Part shown: positions 11,061 to 21,210 of the stretch, piece by piece | Numbering within the stretch: the first letter of the stretch is position 1 | Layout of the letters: each line of letters starts with the position of its first letter | Source: Sclerotinia nivalis | Lineage: Eukaryota; Ascomycota; Leotiomycetes; Helotiales; Sclerotiniaceae | Length of the DNA: 64,000 bases | Direction: 5' to 3' | Assembly: GCA_029531795.1 (NCBI GenBank) | Contig: JAPEIS010000002.1 | Location: 1,674,001 to 1,738,000, forward strand | Notes under the pieces: model-generated | Database searches by the model: none | What the model saw: the letters and a program-made list of their open reading frames with translations, nothing else | What the model was told of the DNA's origin: nothing | Made by a program: the position numbers and the translations under genes

Positions 11061-11396
11061 TAAACTAAAAGATGATAGAAGAGTAGAAAGCTGTTGCTAT
11101 TTATAAAACTTCGAAGATCAATATATTTGAGATTATATTGATAACCTTGGGAGAAGACTTTCTCAAGGATTAGTCCTTTCTCGATTTATATAAATCGGAA
11201 TCAGGAAGTTCCGAAGGGGTTCTTTTGTTTTCGGAGACTGTATCAACTTTATAAATATCAGAGGGATAAATATGATTCTTAATCCAATTAAGGGTTTTAT
11301 ATTTGAAGCAAACGGAGGATAGAATAGGAGAATGAGACTTGAAATTCGGTATAAAGTTAGAGGCGGCCGATTTTTCTCTTCTTATATATTCTGGCT
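11061..11396 (-). pseudogene. gag: Gypsy-A gag, C-terminal fragment, copy 1
   Basis: Upstream of the protease, the minus strand holds a degenerate zinc knuckle near 11250-11310 (CFKYKTLNWIKNH, from CxxC-x4-H-type sequence). It aligns with the better preserved one in copy 2 near 60740-60790. The rest of gag is displaced by the LINE-A copy 2 insertion. Gag would form the particle and bind the element RNA. Confidence 0.55.
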
Positions 11397-11425
11397 TGAT
11401 TGATTGATTGATTGATTGATTGATT
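11397..11425 (-). repeat. Tetranucleotide 3' tail of LINE-A copy 2
   Basis: Seven TTGA units on the plus strand correspond to (TCAA)n at the RNA 3' end. The equivalent tail of copy 1 is at 25468-25490. LINE-A therefore ends in a short tandem tetramer rather than poly(A). Confidence 0.75.
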
Positions 11426-11821
11426 AAATTAACGTCTACACTGAGTCTAAGACTATCTAAGACAACTAGAAGCTTTATAGGCTTCTAACAAATAACAATT
11501 GGTGAAATGCTGACCGTATTAGGTTATAGCTAGTACAATTTGGGGAGATTGAGATAGCCTCAATCTATTAATTTTGAATAGAAAAAATGAAAACTAATTC
11601 TAAAGAACAAATTCTATTTTACAAATATTTTTGTATATAATAAAGAAAATAACAAATGAAATATAATATAATTCGAAATTGGAACGATTTACTTTGTATA
11701 AAGGGGTAAATTGATCAAAATAACCAAATTAATCAAATTGATCCAATTAATTATTTTCTTCTGGTTTATTCTCTTTTTCTTTGTCTTTTTGTTTTATATT
11801 TTTTTGTATTTTAGCAAGATG

Positions 11822-13816
11822 TTATGATCTGATGGCTATTTTTGTTGTTTCGATAAATTCAAGGGTTTTGATAATTCCTATTTTGGTGTAAAGTAGATAT
11901 TTTATAGAAAGTCGAGAGATAGGATTGTTTGTTTTGAGTATTCTTTTAATTGATTTGTATAAAGAATAATTGAAAAGAAGATGATCTAGGGATTCTTTCT
12001 TTTTATATCTATAATTATCATTTGATGAGATTCCGAATTGTTGTAAATAGGATTTGAAGTATTTGTGATCGATTTTAAATTGAAACAAAACGTTAATAAA
12101 ATTTCTCTTGATGTTTTCTGGAATTCCGATCTTTGAGTTAATTTTCCAAAAATATATTTTCGAATAGGCCGATTTGAATAAATTAAAAAAGGATTTCTAT
12201 TCTTCGGATTTCGTCCTTTTGATATTCATTCTCAATAAAGTAAAATTGATTTCATTTAATGATGATTTTTGTTTTGTAGCTTTTTTTGTCAAAGTATCAA
12301 CCAATTCGTTTCCTTTAATGGAGGTATACTCTGGAATCCAATTAAAAGAGATTTTAGTTCCTTTTCTAAGGAGAGTTTTTGTAGTCTTGATTGCTCTAAT
12401 TTGGTATATCTAATTAGAAGTATCAAAAGGTGTTTTCAATCGGTATAATCCGATTTGATTATCTAAATAGATTTTGAATTTTTCGTTTGGTTGAGCAATG
12501 GAGCTAGTATATTCGATTACTTTAGTGATTTCAAAAAGTTTATTATTATAAACAAACTGATTCATTTCAATATTGATGGTTTTCTGATATAAAATTTGAT
12601 CATTTGATAGAATAATTGTAATCCCGATTTCAATTCCGATTCTATTCAAAATGAATAAAGCATCAGTATATATTGTAATGGTATTCTTGTATTTATATTT
12701 GAATACAAGGTTATAAATAATTGCAGTATTCTCTTTTGTTAGTTTGTTGATATTGATTTTGTATAGGGTATTTTTTTTTCAAGAAGAAAAGTGAAAATGA
12801 TCGATTTTCTTTAGAGTCAAAGGATCGATATCTTCTTCGATTGAATTTGTAATCTTTTCAAACTAAGTAGGTTTAGATAGTTTTCTTCGAGGGATTATTA
12901 TCGAACTTTGATTTCCTTTTTCGATAATTAATCTTTTGGAAATTAGATTAACAAAGTGAGAAGGTGAGATTTTCAATAGTCTGAAAGTATATTGTTTGAT
13001 TTCAGTATTTAATCTGATTTCCGAAGGGTACAAAGCAGTTTCCGCTTTTATTGGTTTTATTGGGAAAGTTTTAAATACTTTTAGTATCTTTCGAAGAACG
13101 AGATTCTGAAGTAATTGAAGAATCTTTTTGAATTGGATTTGATCTTTTCATCAAATGATTAATCTATAATCAATTATATTGATAATATATATTATATAGA
13201 ATTGCTTTAAAGCTTTAGAACTAAATCCTTTCTCAGTATTAATTAATTTGGTTATTCGGTAAAAAGAGGTCTTAATTTGAGTAATTCGGATTGTGATATA
13301 TTGTTTGAAATTGAGGCTAGGATCGAACTAAATACTTAATTATCTAATTAATAATAAGGGTTATACAATCTTAAAATTTGGAAGTTTGATTGAAGCCTCT
13401 TTTGTATATTTGGAAATGGAAAAGTATATTAATTTCGTTTTTGCTAAATCAAATTGAATAGCATTTTTCTTATTCAAAGTATAAATTTGTTTCGTTGCTT
13501 TTTCAAAAAAAACGATATTCTTTTTCTAACTTGAAGAATGAATAATCAAGGCTATATCATCAATATAAGAAAGATATTTAATTGAATTCGATTGAAAAAG
13601 ATCTTGGATATAGATTAGAAAAAGAATTAGTAATATAAAGCTTCCTTGAAGGATTCCAGTATTGATTAATTTGAAGGTTTCGATTTGATTATCAAATGAA
13701 AGTTTGAGTAGCTTTTCTTCCAGAAATAACGAAATCCATGTAATAAGATTAATTGGAAAATTGAGATTCTTATAGATATCTAAAAGTCGATTTTTGGATA
13801 TATAATCGAAGGTATC
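11822..13816 (-). pseudogene. LINE-A ORF2 C-terminal half (RT motif, RNase H, zinc motif), copy 2
   Basis: The first 105 codons of the visible piece carry the RT core: FDYISKNRLLDIYKNLN, the NTGILQG turn (normally TGxPQG), and SYIDDIALII, the catalytic YxDD-like motif. Further on, ORF segments at 12410-12649 correspond to RNase H, and 11822-12088 holds the degenerate C-terminal zinc motif region (YRYKKKESLDHLLFNY, Cys codons lost). The N-terminal half (APE and RT start) lies at 25581-27409. The frames are broken by stops. It belongs to the Tad group with a C-terminal RNase H. The first codons of the open frame (MLARCHSV) come from Gypsy-B LTR sequence and are not LINE. Confidence 0.75.
13812..13816. 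repeat. Left target-site duplication of Gypsy-B (GTATC)
   Basis: GTATC here is repeated at 25581-25585, directly outside the other LTR. Confidence 0.85.
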
Positions 13817-14008
13817 TATTACGGAATGGCAGCGGGCAAGCAACGGAAAGAGGGTCTAACAATAGGTACAGAATTATAATAAAGATATAGTTCAAAGAGC
13901 TACAATAGACTAACTAATTTATAGTATTTATATCATATGTAGCCTTACGTATGATATAAACGAAGGCCCGACGTATATCCGTTGAATAAACATAATGGTC
14001 TCGTGATA
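13817..14008 (-). repeat. 3' LTR of Gypsy-B (LTR-B, 192 bp)
   Basis: The LTR runs from TATTACGG (RIP form of TGTTACGG) to CTCGTGATA (TGACA in the partner LTR). It is followed inward by the polypurine tract 14009-14024 (TTAAAGAGGGAGGTAC on the minus strand). The partner LTR is 19460-19576 plus 25506-25580. Confidence 0.85.
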
Positions 14009-14024
14009 GTACCTCCCTCTTTAA

Positions 14025-17000
14025 GGCCGAACTTTGTTGAAATGTTCAAGGGTATAAGGACTAGGTTTTTCAAGGTAACGATAATGGAATGTTGTTATCA
14101 GTTCAGAGTTATCACGGTGGTGGTAGGGTGCTTTAAGATATGATGATATTCTACGAAGGAGGAAGAAGGTGCTAGGAAGAGCGCCAACTATATGGGGGAT
14201 GGGTGCCTTAGGCAGCCATGCAGACTAGCTAGGAACGGGTTACGAACCCGTGACAAGAGTTATCTTCTAGATAATTTATAGGTTCTTTGGTAGGTTTATT
14301 GTAATCTATTCATTTGATAATATACTTCAGACAAAACCCTTTACAATCTTTTCTTTCTAAACAGGAATCCAAGATTTTTTCGATTTCGAATTGTTCTATA
14401 CCTTCAACCTTTATAAATAGAGGTGACGAATTCCTTTATCCGGGTAATGGATCTTCGGCAGTAAGATATAAGAAATTCATATTAAACATTGGGTGATTCT
14501 TTATAGAGGTAGGCAGTTCTAGTTTGTAGGTATATAGGTTAATCATTTCGATTATTCTGAATAGGCCTAAGTTCTTCCAGTCTAGTTTCTTTTGCGAGTG
14601 GAGGGTTTTGATATTCCGAATATTCAATTATACAAAATTACCTATGGAATACTGACGGGCAGGGGTATAACGGGCATTAATATTCTTCGAGTAGTATGTT
14701 TGGTTAACAATCAATTCGATCTGTAAATGCCAGAAGATAGCTTTCATTTTCTTGATCAACTTCTCAGTATCTCGGATAGTAGGTTTATTTACAATGGAAG
14801 CAAATTCGAATCCCAATCGAGGATAGTATTTATAATTGGCGAAAAACGGAATCAAACAGAAGCTTTCGGATTAAATAGTATTGATAAAGAATTCAACTAA
14901 CGATAACTATTTGGTCCAATTGTCCTATAGATAAACAACATAGGATCATAAATATTGTTCCAGAACGGTATTAGTTCTTTCGATTTAATCGTTGATCTCA
15001 AAATAGAATACAATAAACAGTTTTACATCGATATCTAAACGTTTACAGATATATTTCCAGAAATCGACAATGAATTGTATTCCTCGATTAGAGATTACAA
15101 ATAGAGGCAAGCTATAAAGCTTCCAAATATATTTTAAAAATAACTTCGCTACATTTTTGGCATTACAAATACTTCAACAAGATAGGAAATACTTCATCTT
15201 GATCAAACGGTCTACAATCACGAATATAGCATCGTAATCAAAACTGATAAATAGATATATAACAAAATCAATAGAAATATATTACTAAATTTGTTACAGA
15301 ATCGGAAACAGATATAGAATACCTTCTTATCCTCTACGGTTCGAAGCAATACAATAACAGTTATAACAATTGTATATTCAATGGATTATATAATCATAAT
15401 AACCAGACCAGTAATAATCTCGGGATAGCAATTTGAATATTCGAATACGATACAGGTGTCCGGCGGTAGGGGATTCATAGTACAAACAAAGCAGATCAGT
15501 CTTTAGAATATCCAAATCAGATACATATAATTTATTACAATAGTACAACAAATCGTTATTTTCTTTACAATCAACGAATATAATCTTCGGATAATAAGAA
15601 CTTCCATTTCGTAAAACTTCGAATACTGACAATAGAATCAGATCAGCTGTATAGCCTTCTTCGAATAGAGGTTTTAGAGTTTCAAATAGTTCTATTAGAT
15701 CAGGATCAGAAATACAAAGCTCAAAAGGCGAAACAGGTTCTCTCAGGAATTCTTCGAGTATCAGCGCAATAGCGATAGGAACAAAGAAACCAAACAGAAA
15801 TAAACTGTTAGTTCTATTCGCTTGATTTTTTGTAATTACAACAAACCTTATCTTTTTAATAGATCGGACTGGCAAAGCAAAAGCAAGAACAAACAAAACA
15901 ATAACAAAAGCGATCGGAAATATATTAGATTCGAAATTTTCTCGTTTCAGTATAGTTTGGCTTTGATACAAAAAACGCTCATTTCCTTCTTTAGACAAAT
16001 CTTCTAACCTTCTGATCAAGACATTAGGTTTTGTACTTTGTTTTCCAGGACAGTAAGTAATTCGGAAATTAAAACAGGATAGAAATTCGGATTAGTGGAC
16101 TTGATGGTGGAGTGGACTTGATGGTGGTTCAACAGTTTTGTAATAGTAAAGTACTTCAGATTCTTGTAATCAGTTATCATCTTAATTGAAGATGATACTC
16201 TTTCTAGTTCGGGATATTATTCTTCGAAACATCGAATAATGGTTAGTAGTTCTTTATCGTAGATCTTATAATTGTATTCGATAATCGAATACTTCTTTGA
16301 AAAAAACGCTATAGGTTTAAGTACCCCTTCGTCATTGTATTGAGAAAATATACTAGCGGATATATAATCTGAAGTATTAATTTTTATAATTGTTTCCTTT
16401 TTTCAATCAAAGGAGGTTAGAACAAAGACTTCAATGAAAGCGGTTTTCAGATAAGCAAAGGATTCAGTACAAATGGAACTTTAGCAGAATAGAGTATCTT
16501 TTTTAATCAGGTTTATTATTGATTTTATAATTTTTAAGAATTTTTTAATAAATCGTTTATAAAAGTTTGAGAACCTTATAAAGGCTTATATATCAATAAC
16601 AATACAAGGAGTTTATTATTCAACAATAATGTATATCTTTTCGAGATTCATATGGATACTATATTCCCCCACAATCAGACTTAGAAAGATAATTTCGGAT
16701 TTCAGGAATTCATATTTCGATAACTTTGTATATAAGTTAGCATTCTTTAAAGTCTTTAGAACTTTCCGAATATGGATTATATACTTTTCGTGAGTCTTAT
16801 TATAGATTAGGATATTGTCTAAATAAGCAATACAGAACAAATCCAGGTATTCCTGTAGAATATCGTTAATGAACCATTAGAAGATCACCGAGACACTAAT
16901 CAATCCAAACGGTATAATTAGAGATTCGTATAGGCCGAAACGGGTACGGAATGTGATTAGATACTCTTATCCCTCTTTTATACGAATATTATTGAAAACA

Positions 17001-17890
17001 GAAATAATATCGATCTTGATGAAATATTTCATACTTTTCAAATTGTTCAAGGATTCCTTAATCAAAAGCAACAGATAACAATCTTTTGTAGATAGATTAT
17101 TCAATATACAGTAATCGATATAGAAACGTAAACCTTTATTGAGTTTTTTAACAAACAAAATAGACGAAACAGCAAACGATGAATTTGAATGAATAAATCC
17201 CTTGTACAGATTCTCTTCAAATTATTCTTTTAAAGTTTCTAATTCCAATTTCGATATCGAATATAGTAACCCAAATAGCAAGCTAGCTCTTTCTTACAAA
17301 CGGATCTTATAATCATACAAACAATACGGAAACAGTTTTTTGGTATTCTTAGAAGAAAAAACTTCTTTCCATTTACAAAATTCCTGTGGAATCTTGTTTA
17401 TATCAAGAAGGTTAGATTTCTTCAGGGATTCTTTAATATCCTTTATTATAATATTGAACATTTTGTATCCACAACAAGTGTAGACATTGCAAATATATAT
17501 TGAAACAATAACGATATCTCTTCGATACAGAATAGATAGACAGGCAAGTAGATAAAAGGGTTTATCTCTTTTAGGTATATCGATCAAAACACAAATGTAG
17601 ATCGATTGGAACGGAGTACTACAATGGGTTCGGTAATATTCGCTATCAAATCGAAATGTATTCGATAAGAATTGAATTTTAGAATCGTATTTCTTAAACC
17701 AAACGATCTCTAGAATAATAGAATAATAAGTCAATTCGATAATATACATTCGAATCTTCTTTTCAATATAATTATTAATCTTCAGATCAATAGAAATATA
17801 AGAGTTCATTTGGCTCTCGAACAAGGTTTTACTGTCGAATCCTATAATTTCGAACGATACAAATAAAACAGAAACAGGCATTTTCTAAAT
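14025..17890 (-). pseudogene. pol: Gypsy-B pol (RT-RNase H-IN-chromodomain)
   Basis: Minus-strand landmarks, N- to C-terminal: the RT entry FPYCLYDYKIRL near 17300; RT motifs FYIDYCILN and [18 protein letters not shown] (16967-17158); YLDNILIYN near 16810 (YLDDILIYS with a mutated Asp); RNase H around 16200-16400 ([18 protein letters not shown]); the integrase zinc region with LLCLYYESPTAGH and SRDYYWSGYYDYII (15378-15560); the integrase core and C-terminus (14436-14855, DWKNLGLFRIIEMIN); and a chromodomain split by the solo LTR-D (GIEQFEIEKILDS near 14370, then the FNKVRP-like end near 14040). The chromodomain runs right up to the polypurine tract, so this family has no extra 3' ORF. Stops are frequent. 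Confidence 0.8.
14105..14260 (-). mobile_element. Solo LTR-D, copy 1 (146 bp) with 5-bp target duplication
   Basis: The element is 14110-14255, running TATCACGG to CCGTGACA, and is flanked on both sides by AGAGT (14105-14109 and 14256-14260). It is GC-richer than everything around it and differs from copy 2 (28505-28650, opposite orientation) at only three positions, all transitions. TG..CA ends, 5-bp duplications and similarity to LTR-C of Gypsy-C make a solo LTR likely. No internal region is present. It splits the chromodomain codons of Gypsy-B. Confidence 0.85.
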
Positions 17891-19200
17891 TTTGATTTAA
17901 CTTCGATCCGCAAAAGCAAAATCTTCGTAACCACTATCAACCATAACATACATCAATAAGTCTGCGAACCCTGATAATAGAATAGTAACAAACAGAATCA
18001 TTAGTTTCGTATAATTCATAAACTCGTCAATCAGATCTACTTCAAGAATAGTAGCAGTAAACAAATGTAAAATGTATAGCTCAAACACCTAACACGACTT
18101 TAATCCAGATGTATCCCGTTTCCCGAGCTAGTCGAATTGGCTGGAGAACGGGGAAGGGAGATAGGCAGAGAATATACAAAAGTACAGTCTTTAAATGGAC
18201 TATATGAAACAACAGAACTAAATACAGAGCTGTTTACAGCAATACAAACTTAAGCAGAGCGGATATTCAGATATAGACAATCTCGGATTTTATATCCAAT
18301 AAATCCGTAACGATAATATTCGCTATATTCATATTGGGAAAACCCAGTGCCAATAATACAATATTGGAAGCTAAGATCTATCAGATTTCTAGCGAAGGTA
18401 AACAAAGATACAATTTTGTTAATATAAATCAAGGCAAATACAACAAAACGAAGAACAAAAGTTAAAGTCGATACAGAAGTCCAGATAAACTAAGCAAAAA
18501 CAACGATCAAACAATCATACTTCAAATACTTGTAACGATTTTCCAGTTTTTGATAGAATACAGTATAAACATTAGCATTATACATCGGCGGCTTAATGAT
18601 AATAATCTAATCTGCCAACTCGTTTGACAACCCTTATTTTAACAAAACAATCAGGATAGTATTGTTATCAGTTATCTTGGCCTTTAACGAGAATCGTTGG
18701 AACTCTATATAAAAGATATAGAATAGCTAACTTTTCTGATATAAAACTATCAATTGTTTTCAAGCTTCAATAGTTTTGTTTACATTTTTGTAAACCCTTT
18801 TCAGTATTTCCAGTAGATCAATATAATCCTTTAATCGGACAAATTCTTCTTTCATATTGTACAGACAGATCTGGGCGGCAGCAATTCTGGTGAGTCTTTC
18901 GGTGATATAGAACAAATAGGTATAGACAATAGTAAAGTAATCAATATTGATATATATTTTGTTCTGGATTTGATCAACGAAATGATTAAAGTCGGATTTG
19001 GTACTATCGAATAGGATAGGGTCGAGCAGTTTTTCATTTAATTGAATCTTAACAGAAGGGGTAACAAAAAGGGATGAAGTAGATAGAATAGATAATACAA
19101 CAAAAGCAAACGAAATAACAGTAATGATTGATGGAGTAGAAACGGATCTGAATTCCTATATAACATACAAGATTGTATTATCATATTACTCAATTATACA
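17891..19200 (-). pseudogene. gag: Gypsy-B protease and gag
   Basis: The protease active site reads VDSGYEDFAFADRS on the minus strand near 17900-17945 (DSG catalytic triplet). Upstream, near 18250-18330, a degenerate CCHC knuckle is visible (RYGFIGYKIRDC). The N-terminal gag towards 19200 is a series of short, stop-broken, hydrophobic-to-basic segments without clear motifs. The leader between here and the right LTR at 19460 should hold the primer-binding site, which I could not identify with confidence after RIP. Confidence 0.6.
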
Positions 19201-19459
19201 AGCAGACAAGGCTTTTTCAATTTTCAACCCTTAAACCGATTCTTCGGCTTGAAGACGGACAATAAGGGTTTCGGATTCGAGGTTCTCAATTTGAACCTCG
19301 ATTCCTCAAATATAGTCTATTTGGAACGAAAAGTAATAGTACCATACGATAAGATCATAAACAACGATAGCAACAAAGATCTCTTGGAAATTAGAATTAA
19401 TCGGGGCGTAGGGACAAGCCGACATCTTGAAAGTATCGATATAAATAGAAGCTACATAA

Positions 19460-19576
19460 TATTACGGAATAGCAGTAAACAAGCAATGGAAAGAAGGTCT
19501 AATAATAGATATAAAATTATAACAAAGATATAACTCAAAGAACTATAATAGACTAACTAATTTATAGTATTTATAT
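19460..19576 (-). repeat. 5' LTR of Gypsy-B, first part (split by LINE-A copy 1)
   Basis: It starts with TATTACGG like the other LTR-B copy. It breaks off inside the LTR at TTATAGTATTTATAT (19562-19576), which is duplicated on the far side of LINE-A copy 1 (25491-25505). The two parts (117 + 75 bases) add up to 192, exactly the length of the intact copy. Confidence 0.85.
19562..19576 (+). repeat. Left target-site duplication of LINE-A copy 1
   Basis: TTATAGTATTTATAT here matches TTACAGTATTTATAT at 25491-25505, 15 bases with one transition. The intact LTR-B carries the same target once. Confidence 0.8.
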
Positions 19577-19596
19577 ATATATAACACATACAACAA

Positions 19597-19624
19597 ATTT
19601 CGAAGAACAAAATTTCTTCGAAAT
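19597..19624 (+). other. 5' terminal hairpin of LINE-A copy 1
   Basis: ATTTCGAAGAA (19597-19607) pairs perfectly with TTCTTCGAAAT (19614-19624) over a 6-base loop, about 20 bases from the element start. Copy 0 keeps the same stem with a compensated base pair. Confidence 0.75.
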
Positions 19625-19794
19625 ACGACCAGTTCTTCCCTTTATTTAATAAAGAAATACTCTCAAAATCCATTCCAATTGTTCCTAAGTAAATCGGCCC
19701 AGTAGTTGTTGTAATACTATCGTTGTTGTTTAAAACATGAAACTTACACGAAAATTCGTGTAAAAACTCTTCCATTATAAACGAAGAGATCATT

Positions 19795-21186
19795 ATAATC
19801 GATACTATTCTATTCAGCTTTCCAAGAGTTATCTTAGGTATTCCAATTCAAAAAAAGATTGTATTATTCCTTTATAAGGAGAATTTCAATAATCCTTTAT
19901 TTATTCTTTCTAACCCAATTTCTTTTCAATCCTTTAATTTCTAAGTTCAATATAATATTCTTAGCTTTGATAATCCTTTCAAATCATTTATTATCTTTTT
20001 TATATTCTAATTTAATAATAAGCAAAGAAGACAATTCAGTTATTCAGAATCTAGTTTTACAAAACCAACGGAAGTTATTCAAAAAGTGAGAGATCTTTTT
20101 ATTTTAACTATCTCTATGGAAAAGGATATCGAAGAACAATCAAAGATTCTAGATCTAATCGAAATATTTTGTGAATATTTTGAAAAAAGAAAACTTATTA
20201 GAGTTTCAAATATTATTACTTTACAAATCTCCCATTTCGAAAATACAATCAAAAGAATTGAAAAACAGGCTAATCACTTTTTCAATCTTTCTAATTATTC
20301 AACTACTTTTTTAATAAATCCTTCAACAATAAACAAAGAAAATTATATTTCAATTATTAAAACGATAAAGAAATGGAAAGTAGTTATAAAGGGAAATTCT
20401 ACAAAACAAAAGTTTATAGAACAAAAGAAAGATTCTTTAAGTAAACGATTGATTCTTATTAATTTATTTCTTTATCAATTTATTTCCTTTATACTATTAT
20501 ATATAAAAAACAAAATTAATGAAGCCTTTAGAAAGGCTAATATCAATGGACTTGTTATTTCAGCCATTACTATAATTAGAAGCAATAATATCATTTTAAC
20601 TACTAATAGCCCTTTCAATGTATAATTCCTAATCGAAAAGAAAGAAATCTGGAATCAAATCATCCAATCAGAGAGAATACAAATCGATAAACTATAGTAT
20701 AAAGTTATTATTTATAAAATTCCAATTAAGGAATTCTCAGGCTTGAAAGGTATAAATCTAATTAAAGAAGAAATTAAGATTTTTAATTCAGATTTTGTTC
20801 TTATAGGTACTCCTTATTGGTTTATTAATGCTTCGAAAAGAGTTAATCAATAAGAAGGAGCAATAATCATTGTATTCGCTATATAAAAGAAAGCAGAGAT
20901 AGCTATTCGAAAAAGGCTATATATTGCTAGTATTAGTATCAGAGTCGAACGATTCTATCCTTCCATTTCTTCCTTCCAATGTAATAAATGTCAAGGATTC
21001 GGCCATAACGAATCATTTTGCAAAAAACCTTCAGTCTGTAGTCTCTGTAGCAACAATCATATTACAGCTGGTTACTTTTGTTTAATTTGTCAAGCTAAAG
21101 GCAAACCCTGTCAGTATTTAATAATTAAATACGTTAATTGTAAAGGAGAGCATAAAGTTAATTCCAAAGCATACGAAATATATTAA
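19795..21186 (+). pseudogene. LINE-A ORF1 (gag-like, zinc knuckles), copy 1
   Basis: The frame begins at ATA (19795), aligned with the ATG of copy 0, so the start codon was lost by G-to-A. The N-terminal half is basic and helical (an open 179-codon stretch at 20086-20625). Near 20985-21175 the translation shows CNKCQGFGHNESFC, then CSLCSNNHITAGYFC and CVNC-type remains, i.e. a set of CCHC zinc knuckles as in Tad/I-type ORF1 proteins. It ends at TAA 21184-21186, 24 bases before the ORF2 ATG. The expected role is RNA binding and RNP formation. Stop codons and possibly lost starts make it non-functional. Confidence 0.75.
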
Positions 21187-21210
21187 GCAACTATAAAGAA
21201 ATCCTCTTAA

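Larger units (their letters stand above)
5498..11396 (-). mobile_element. Gypsy-A copy 1 (Ty3/gypsy chromovirus), 3' LTR through gag
   Basis: The minus-strand order is gag knuckle, protease, RT, RNase H, integrase, chromodomain, an extra ORF, polypurine tract and 3' LTR. It is collinear with Gypsy-A copy 2 (49351-60850 there, after removing the copia insertion; about 5645 against 5654 bases). It inserts into LINE-A copy 0; the left target duplication should be ATCAC (5493-5497). The 5' quarter (N-terminal gag and 5' LTR) is displaced beyond the window by the LINE-A copy 2 insertion at about 11396. Confidence 0.85.
11397..13816 (-). mobile_element. LINE-A copy 2, 3' half (continues at 25586-27912)
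   Basis: The minus-strand reading is collinear with LINE-A copy 1 from the RT region to the 3' tail. The 3' end is a tetranucleotide run, (TTGA)n on the plus strand at 11397-11425. It interrupts the gag region of Gypsy-A copy 1. Homology stops at the GTATC target duplication (13812-13816) of Gypsy-B and resumes after the second GTATC (25581-25585), showing that Gypsy-B landed in this LINE. Confidence 0.85.

Noticed and set aside
11397..11425. (TTGA)n as an independent microsatellite
   Set aside because: The same tetramer stands at the 3' end of LINE-A copy 1 in the same position, so it is the element tail.
14110..14255. LTR-D as a MITE with terminal inverted repeats TATCACGG/CCGTGACA
   Set aside because: TG..CA ends, 5-bp target duplications and block similarity to LTR-C of Gypsy-C fit a solo LTR better; a TA or TTA duplication is absent.
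19249..19533. Plus-strand 94-codon frame
   Set aside because: It runs from the Gypsy-B leader into its LTR, antisense to the element, with no domain.
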